Part shown: positions 1 through 4,669 of the stretch, one piece after another
Layout: the number at the start of each line of letters is the position of its first letter
How positions within the stretch are numbered: position 1 is the first letter of the stretch
From: Opitutaceae bacterium
GTDB lineage: Bacteria; Verrucomicrobiota; Verrucomicrobiia; Opitutales; Opitutaceae
DNA length: 6,679 nt
Direction of reading: 5' to 3'
Assembly: GCA_003168315.1 (NCBI GenBank)
Contig: PMSP01000218.1
Span: 1-6,679, forward strand
Position numbers and translations under genes: made by a program
Notes under the pieces: model-generated
The model's input: only the letters and a program-made list of their open reading frames with translations
What the model was told of the DNA's origin: nothing
Database searches by the model: none

Positions 1-2089
1 GGCCCGGGTGAAGCTCGGCATCGCGCGGATCGACGAGCTCTCGGACGCGGGCTACCTGGGCGTGCCCGAGGTGACGGAGTTCGGCCGGGCCTACGACTTC
101 CTCCTGCGGGTGAGAAATGAGCTCCACTTCGAGAGGGCGCGGCCCACCGACGTCCTGAACCTGGACTCGCAGCCCACGGTCGCCCTCAACCTCGGCTACA
201 ACCAGGAGCCCCTCCTCGCCCGTGTCGAGTGGTTCATGCAGGACTACTACCGCTCTGCCCAGGCGATCTTCCAGACCTCGAAGAACGTGGAGAGCCGGCT
301 CGCCCTGACGATCGGGCGCACCTCCAGCGGGGCGAAGGTCCCGATCCGGGAGGCCCTGAAGATCGCCCGGCTCCGGCGGGCGCGGCGGGTGGACGGCTTC
401 ATTGTCCGGGGCCACGAGCTCGCGGCGGAGACCCCCTCCGTGTTCCGGGACGACCCGGTGCGGCTGATCCGGGTGTTTCGGCAGTGCCAGCAGCTGGAAT
501 GCACCCTGGACTTCCACCTGTCCCTGCTCATCCGGGAATCCCTCCCCCTCGTCCAGGGGATAACCGCCTCGCCCGACGCCAACGTGGCGTTCCGGGCCAT
601 ATTGTCCGAGTCCGGCGCGGTCTACCCGGTCTTGAGCAAGATGCACGAGCTGGGGGTCCTCGGGGCGTACATTCCCGAGTTCGAGGCCCTGACCTGCCTC
701 GTCCAGCATGAGTTCTACCATAGATATACAGCTGATATCCATACACTTAATGCAATACGCGAGCTCGACCTGATCTTCACCCTGGGAGAGCCGATCACGC
801 TCAAGTACAGGACCGTCCTCCATGAGATCGAGGACCCGGCCCTGGTCTACCTGACGCTCCTCCTCCATGACATCGGCAAGGCCGTCGGCATCCAGAACCA
901 CTCCGAATCGGGGGTCAGGCTGGCGGGACCCACCATGGAGCGCCTCGGGGTGTCCCCGCGGGGTCGTGAACTTGTTTCATTTGTAATAAAGAATCATCTC
1001 GCGATGGCACGATTCTGGCAGAAGCGGGACGTAGATGACCCCAAAACATCTGCCAGTTTTGCCGAACTCGTTGGAGATCCGGAACGTCTCCGTTGCCTTT
1101 ACGTCCATACATTCTGCGATGCACGCGGCACGTCCTCCGACCTCTGGAACAGCTACAAGGACACCCTCCACACGACCCTGTACCGAAACACCCTCGAGCG
1201 CCTGAGGCTCGGGGCAGCCGTCGAGGCCAACTTTGAGGAAAAACGAAAAATGACCGAACAGGAACTGATCGCGAAACGGATCCCGGGAATCAGCGACGAC
1301 GAGATCGCCGCCCATTTCAGCTTGCTTCCCGACCGCTACTTCATCCTCACGGACGCGAGCGAGATCACGCTGCACATCCAGATGGTGAACCAGCTCCTGA
1401 AGTCGATCACCGCGACCGACTCGGTCGGCACGCTGCGGCCGGTCATCGACTGGAAGGACGACCTCAACCGCTCGCTGACGGTGGTCAACGTCGTCACCTG
1501 GGACCGGGCCGGGCTCTTCTACAAGCTGGCGGGCGCCTTCAGCGTCGCCGGGCTGAACATCCTGGGCGCGAAGGTCATCTCGAGGACCGACCATATCGCG
1601 ATCGACACCTTCTACGTGGTCGAGCCGGGCCGGGGCGTGGTCCAGAACGCCGCCGCGCAGGAATCCTTCGCCAAGATCATCGAGTCCGCGCTCATGTCGA
1701 ACTCGGACCTTTACCCGGAGATCCTCGCCCAGGCGAAGAAGATCGCGGCGACGCGCTACCTCTACTCCAAGGGCGGCGAGACGCTCCACAGCTCGTTCCC
1801 GCCGACCGTGGACGTCTACCATGAGATCTCGATGCAGCGCACGATCGTGGAGGTCCAGGCCCGGGACCAGATCGGGCTCCTCTACCGCCTGGCGAAGGCG
1901 ATCTCCGACTTCGGGTTCGACATCACCTTCGCCCGGATCGGCACCGAGCGCGGCGTGGCGATCGACACCTTCTACATCGAGAGCGCGAACCACGAGGCGG
2001 TCGAGGACACGGACCGGCTTCAGAAGCTCAGGACCGCGCTGACAGAGGTGATTTCCCCGGCGCAGGTGGCGGTCGCGGAGACCGCCTGA
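1..2089 (+). CDS. glnD: [Protein-PII] uridylyltransferase / uridylyl-removing enzyme GlnD, 5'-truncated by the window edge
   Basis: GlnD uridylylates PII proteins when glutamine is low and removes UMP when it is high, setting glutamine synthetase and nitrogen-gene activity in the cytosol. The reading frame is open to the left edge (first whole codon at base 2) and the GTG at 8 is internal, so the N-terminal nucleotidyltransferase motif is missing, roughly 200-250 residues judging from E. coli GlnD. Counting from that GTG, the sequence shows the end of the transferase/helical region (AYDFLLRVRNELHF, 29-41) and an HD phosphohydrolase domain: H238 and H245 in HRYTADIHT, H287-D288 in LLLHDIGK, H298 in NHSE, H330 in KNHLAMA, and D371. 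Two ACT domains follow (about 488-560 and 610-680), each with the DR/DQ-x-GL(F/L)Y-(K/R)LA pattern and AIDTFY. These ACT domains sense glutamine in known GlnD. All HD metal ligands appear intact. Two stretches inside the HD domain are unusually AT-rich (see findings). The identification is firm; the true start lies outside the window. Confidence 0.95.
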   Translation, partial: ARVKLGIARIDELSDAGYLGVPEVTEFGRAYDFLLRVRNELHFERARPTDVLNLDSQPTVALNLGYNQEPLLARVEWFMQDYYRSAQAIFQTSKNVESRLALTIGRTSSGAKVPIREALKIARLRRARRVDGFIVRGHELAAETPSVFRDDPVRLIRVFRQCQQLECTLDFHLSLLIRESLPLVQGITASPDANVAFRAILSESGAVYPVLSKMHELGVLGAYIPEFEALTCLVQHEFYHRYTADIHTLNAIRELDLIFTLGEPITLKYRTVLHEIEDPALVYLTLLLHDIGKAVGIQNHSESGVRLAGPTMERLGVSPRGRELVSFVIKNHLAMARFWQKRDVDDPKTSASFAELVGDPERLRCLYVHTFCDARGTSSDLWNSYKDTLHTTLYRNTLERLRLGAAVEANFEEKRKMTEQELIAKRIPGISDDEIAAHFSLLPDRYFILTDASEITLHIQMVNQLLKSITATDSVGTLRPVIDWKDDLNRSLTVVNVVTWDRAGLFYKLAGAFSVAGLNILGAKVISRTDHIAIDTFYVVEPGRGVVQNAAAQESFAKIIESALMSNSDLYPEILAQAKKIAATRYLYSKGGETLHSSFPPTVDVYHEISMQRTIVEVQARDQIGLLYRLAKAISDFGFDITFARIGTERGVAIDTFYIESANHEAVEDTDRLQKLRTALTEVISPAQVAVAETA

Positions 2090-2116
2090 GCGCCCCATAA
2101 TCCCTTGCAGGGGCGC
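2090..2116 (+). other. Possible stem-loop between glnD and the kinase gene
   Basis: A perfect 7-bp inverted repeat (gcgcccc at 2090-2096, ggggcgc at 2110-2116) encloses a 13-base loop, starting right after the glnD stop codon. A smaller alternative pairing, ccct (2102-2105) with aggg (2109-2112), lies inside it. No T-run follows, so it does not look like a standard intrinsic terminator. It could attenuate or stabilise a glnD-kinase transcript, or be chance in GC-rich DNA. Confidence 0.25.
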
Positions 2117-2140
2117 CCGCGGCCCTGCACGACTGTTGGG

Positions 2141-3838
2141 ATGACCGAAGCAGCGGAACTGAAGGCGCTCCATGCCATCTCGTCGCTCGCCTCGGGAAGC
2201 GATGACCCCGGAGCGGCGACGCGGGAGATCCTGGCGGTCGCCGCGCGCGCGCTCGGCGCGGACAGCGGGATCGTCGCCTTCCAGAACCCCGAGACGACCA
2301 AGCTTGAGATCGAGGCAGCGCAGGGGCTGCCGCCGGAGGCTGACCTGTCGTTCCCGCCGGGACAGGGGATTGCCGGCTGGGCCGCCTGGCACGCGAAGCC
2401 CCTGCTGGTCCCCGACAGCTCGGCAGACCTCCGGAGCCGGCCGATTCGGCGCGGGACGCGCTGCGAGATGGCGGCCCCCATGCTGCTCCCGGATGGGCAG
2501 GTCCTGGGCGTCATCGGCCTAGACCGGGATTCGGCCGGGGCCTACGGGCCCGAGGACCTGGCGAGCCTGATCCGCATGGCCGGGGCCGCGTCGCCGGTCC
2601 TCCAGCGCCTCTGGGAGTTCCGCCACCTCCGGGGAAAGGCCCGGCAGCTGGAGGCCCTGATCGCGACCGGCCAGGCGCTCGTCGGCAAGCTCGAGCAGGG
2701 GGAGCTCTTCGACAACCTGACCCGGGACGCCTCGGCCATGATGCAGGCCAAGGCCTGCGCCTTCTTCACCTTCGACTCCCTGGCCTCGACGCTGCGGCTC
2801 GCCTCCTACCAGGGCGACAAGGGCACGCTGGATCCCGAGGGGGACCTGCCGCTCGCCTCGTGCCTGTCGGCCTCCGCCGTCCGGACGAGGAAGCCGGTGT
2901 CGTTCGCCGACATCCAGTCGCCGGAGTTCTACGACCTCCTGGACCTGCCGAGGGACCCCGCCCTGCGGTCGGTCATCGCCGTCCCGATGCTCTTCGAGGG
3001 GGACGTGATGGGCGTCCTCGTCATATTCATGGACCGGATACGGATCTTCGACAATGACGAGAGGCGCCTCTGCAGCGCGCTGGCGAGCCTCGGGGCCGTC
3101 GCCCTCGAGAACTCGAGGCTCTACTCCCGCGTCTTCATGAGCGAGGAGTCGCTCCGCAAGAACGAGCGCCTGACGATGCTCGGCCTCCTCGCGGCCGAGA
3201 TCGCCCACGAGATCCGCAACCCCCTGACCGTCCTCAAGCTCCTCCACGGCGGCATGGGCCTCGACTTCGCCGAGGGCGACCCCCGGAGGACGGACGTCCG
3301 CGTCATCGGGGAGAAGCTGGACCAGCTCGAGTCCATCGTGACCCGCGTCCTCAACTTCGCGAAGGCGCCGACCAGCCTGCACTCCCGCCACCAGGTGGCG
3401 GAGATCGTGGAGGACACCCTCGTGCTCGTCCGCCTGAAGCTCGCGCAGAGCAACATCCACGTCACCTTCGAGCCGGCCGGCCAGTCCGTCGTCGTCGAGG
3501 GCCACAAGGGGCAGCTCCAGCAGGTTCTCCTCAACCTGATCATCAACTCCATGCAGGCGATGCCCGAGGGCGGGGAGATCGGGCTCAGGCTCTCGGCCGA
3601 CCCGCGCGAGGGGGGCGGCTTCGCCGTCCTCGACGTGAGCGACACGGGGTCGGGCATACCCGATGCCATCAGCGAGCGGATCTTCGACTCGTTCCTGAGC
3701 GGCAGGCCCGATGGGACCGGGCTCGGGCTCGCCATAGCGAAGCGCGTCCTCCAGGGGCACAACGGCGACATCCAGCTCATGAGCACAAGCCACGCGGGCA
3801 CGACGCTCAGGATAACGATGCCGCTCGCGCGCGGCTAG
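2141..3838 (+). CDS. Soluble GAF-GAF sensor histidine kinase (HisKA/HATPase_c)
   Basis: This is a cytosolic sensor kinase that should autophosphorylate on histidine and pass phosphate to a response regulator not present here. Taking ATG 2141 as start gives 565 residues. A TTG at 2105 would add 12 low-complexity residues (QGRPRPC...) over the candidate stem-loop and is less likely. Neither start has a clear Shine-Dalgarno. Domains: GAF1 about 15-155, GAF2 about 185-325, a short helical linker, then HisKA with the H-box LLAAEIAHEIRNPLTVLK (phospho-acceptor H356). The HATPase_c domain has an N-box around N469 (LLNLIINSMQAM), G1 DTGSGIP (D501, G503, G505), F-box IFDSF (F515, F518) and G2 GTGLGLAIAK (G525, G527, G529). 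No membrane segment or signal peptide is seen, so the input is intracellular. The core resembles NtrB/ZraS-type kinases. The GAF ligand cannot be read from sequence. The gene lies 51 bp after glnD on the same strand, so co-transcription is plausible, and it ends 7 bp from the convergent HNH gene. The family call is firm; the pathway is unknown. Confidence 0.95.
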   Translation: MTEAAELKALHAISSLASGSDDPGAATREILAVAARALGADSGIVAFQNPETTKLEIEAAQGLPPEADLSFPPGQGIAGWAAWHAKPLLVPDSSADLRSRPIRRGTRCEMAAPMLLPDGQVLGVIGLDRDSAGAYGPEDLASLIRMAGAASPVLQRLWEFRHLRGKARQLEALIATGQALVGKLEQGELFDNLTRDASAMMQAKACAFFTFDSLASTLRLASYQGDKGTLDPEGDLPLASCLSASAVRTRKPVSFADIQSPEFYDLLDLPRDPALRSVIAVPMLFEGDVMGVLVIFMDRIRIFDNDERRLCSALASLGAVALENSRLYSRVFMSEESLRKNERLTMLGLLAAEIAHEIRNPLTVLKLLHGGMGLDFAEGDPRRTDVRVIGEKLDQLESIVTRVLNFAKAPTSLHSRHQVAEIVEDTLVLVRLKLAQSNIHVTFEPAGQSVVVEGHKGQLQQVLLNLIINSMQAMPEGGEIGLRLSADPREGGGFAVLDVSDTGSGIPDAISERIFDSFLSGRPDGTGLGLAIAKRVLQGHNGDIQLMSTSHAGTTLRITMPLARG

Positions 3839-3845
3839 GCACCGG

Positions 3846-4463
3846 TCACTCCTCGAGCTCGACGTTCCAGTAGGCGATGTCGAGGAAGTCCTTCCAGACC
3901 TCGCGGTGCTGGGTGCCGAGAACCATCGAGATGACCGGCCTCCACTTCGGGCGCGACGGCTTGCGGATGAGGCGCATGGAGGCCTCGTGGGGCAGGCGGT
4001 TGGCCTTGCGCGTGTTGCAGCGGATGCAGGAGCAGACGATGTTTTCCCAGGTGGTCTTCCCGCCGTAGTCGCGGGGGATGACGTGGTCCAGGTTGAGCTG
4101 CTCGCGGGGGAGGACCTTCGCGCAGTACTGGCAGGAATTCTTGTCGCGTTCGAAAACGTTGTTGCGCGTCAGCTTGAGCTCCTTGCACGGGAGCTTGTCG
4201 AAGAAGGTGAGGAGGATGACCCGGGGCAGCCTGATCGTCCGGGTGGGCGTATGGACCGCCTCAAGCTCGACAACGGGCGGGTGGTCGGCCGAGAAGTCGA
4301 TCCAGTCCATCATGGAGAACATCCTGAAGTCGTCCGCCTGCTGGTGGACGACATGGGCGTGGCCGCGGGCCAGGAGCCCGAAAGCGCGCCGGGCGCCAAT
4401 GACGTTAACCGCCTGCCACAGGCGGTTAAGGACAAGCACCGGCTGATCTAGGGCTGCCTCCAT
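3846..4463 (-). CDS. Stand-alone HNH endonuclease-like protein
   Basis: A small protein of 205 residues from the ATG whose first base is 4463. A TTG at 4496 would add 11 residues (MSPEFAISNPR), but it directly follows a TTGACA box, so the ATG is preferred. The N-terminal part (QPVLVLNRLWQAVNVIGARRAFGLL, near 7-30) is the characteristic lead-in of a widespread bacterial HNH family. The C-terminal half carries the HNH (beta-beta-alpha metal) fold: zinc-type CxxC at C111/C114, the catalytic LDHVIPR motif (D126, H127), GG then WENIV (N141), and a second CxxC (C146/C149) followed by N150 and K153. All expected catalytic and zinc positions are present, so it should be an intact nuclease domain. Chromosomal members of this family mostly lack assigned functions. 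There is no partner methylase, toxin, integrase or phage terminase nearby, so neither restriction nor defence can be claimed. It is transcribed towards the kinase gene and diverges from the permease gene. The family is firm; substrate and role are unknown. Confidence 0.9.
   Translation of the reverse strand: MEAALDQPVLVLNRLWQAVNVIGARRAFGLLARGHAHVVHQQADDFRMFSMMDWIDFSADHPPVVELEAVHTPTRTIRLPRVILLTFFDKLPCKELKLTRNNVFERDKNSCQYCAKVLPREQLNLDHVIPRDYGGKTTWENIVCSCIRCNTRKANRLPHEASMRLIRKPSRPKWRPVISMVLGTQHREVWKDFLDIAYWNVELEE
4405..4429 (-). repeat. Perfect 11-bp inverted repeat inside the 5' end of the HNH gene
   Basis: TTAACCGCCTG at 4405-4415 and its exact reverse complement CAGGCGGTTAA at 4419-4429 flank a 3-base spacer. 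The repeat covers the codons for LNRLWQAVN of the HNH protein, about 35-59 bases downstream of its ATG. As mRNA it would form a tight 11-bp hairpin with a 3-nt loop close to the start. As DNA it is a near-perfect palindrome. The geometry is certain; any function is inference. Confidence 0.9.
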
Positions 4464-4473
4464 ACGCGGATTC

Positions 4474-4503
4474 GAAATAGCGAATTCCGGGCTCAACTGT
4501 CAA
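4474..4503 (-). promoter_or_regulatory. Candidate promoter for the HNH gene
   Basis: On the - strand a perfect TTGACA -35 box (4503-4498) is followed after 18 bp by TATTTC (4479-4474), a weak -10 matching only the first three consensus bases. If real, transcription would start within a few bases of the ATG at 4463, implying a leaderless or nearly leaderless mRNA. That would fit the lack of a Shine-Dalgarno there. The -35 match is strong; the pair as a promoter is tentative. Confidence 0.3.
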
Positions 4504-4528
4504 GCGGTGGCCTCCGCCGCAAACGGGC

Positions 4529-4545
4529 ATTAAGAAAACATTAAG
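4529..4545 (+). promoter_or_regulatory. CATTAAG direct repeat, possible activator site
   Basis: Two identical CATTAAG heptamers (4529-4535 and 4539-4545) are separated by AAA, giving a 10-bp repeat period, about one helical turn. They sit in an AT-rich island of the divergent intergenic region, ending about 15 bp upstream of the candidate permease -35. OmpR/PhoB-family regulators typically bind tandem direct repeats with 10-11 bp spacing, so this layout suits such an activator. No regulator gene is in the window to match it. Confidence 0.35.
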
Positions 4546-4559
4546 CGTCGCCATCGGGC

Positions 4560-4588
4560 TTGTTACGCCGTGCCCCTATGTGTCTATT
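4560..4588 (+). promoter_or_regulatory. Candidate promoter for the permease gene
   Basis: TTGTTA at 4560-4565 (4 of 6 matches to the -35 consensus), a 17-bp spacer, then TCTATT at 4583-4588 (4 of 6 matches to the -10 consensus). It would start transcription near 4595, giving a leader of roughly 75 bases before ATG 4670 and excluding the in-frame GTG at 4580 as a start. Both boxes are imperfect, as expected for an activator-dependent promoter, but chance is possible. Confidence 0.3.
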
Positions 4589-4669
4589 TCCCGGTCCCTT
4601 CCCGGCCCGCATCGTCCAGACGTCGCGGGGCCGAGGCAGCCGCTCCACCGGCTCCCGGGCAATCCACAC

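Noticed and set aside
8..10. GTG as the start of glnD
   Set aside because: The frame is open upstream to the window edge, the following residues are mid-protein GlnD sequence, and the essential N-terminal nucleotidyltransferase motif would be absent.
2095..2100. CATAAT as a -10 box for the kinase gene
   Set aside because: No acceptable -35 lies 16-18 bp upstream (gtcgcg region), so it was not called a promoter.
977..2392. 471-codon open frame on the - strand across glnD and the start of the kinase gene
   Set aside because: Antisense shadow of GC-rich codons: the translation is dominated by Arg, Asp, Val, Gly and Leu, has no recognisable motif, and lies over a well-identified GlnD.
2519..3793. 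424-codon open frame on the - strand opposite the kinase gene
   Set aside because: Same shadow pattern (Glu/Asp/Arg/Val-rich, no domain), opposite clear HisKA and HATPase motifs.
3906..4451. 181-codon open frame on the + strand opposite the HNH gene
   Set aside because: Shadow frame; the - strand contains the intact HNH motifs and zinc cysteines.
3846..4463. HNH gene as part of a restriction, defence or homing element
   Set aside because: No methylase, toxin-antitoxin, integrase, intron or terminal repeats are visible, and flanking base composition is uniform.
4580..4669. N-terminal extension of the permease from GTG 4580
   Set aside because: It encodes a Pro/Arg-rich stretch unlike the family and would overlap the candidate promoter -10.
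4589..4669. c-di-AMP (ydaO) riboswitch in the permease leader
   Set aside because: The leader is too short for that class and I could not find its conserved core; a covariance-model search would settle it.
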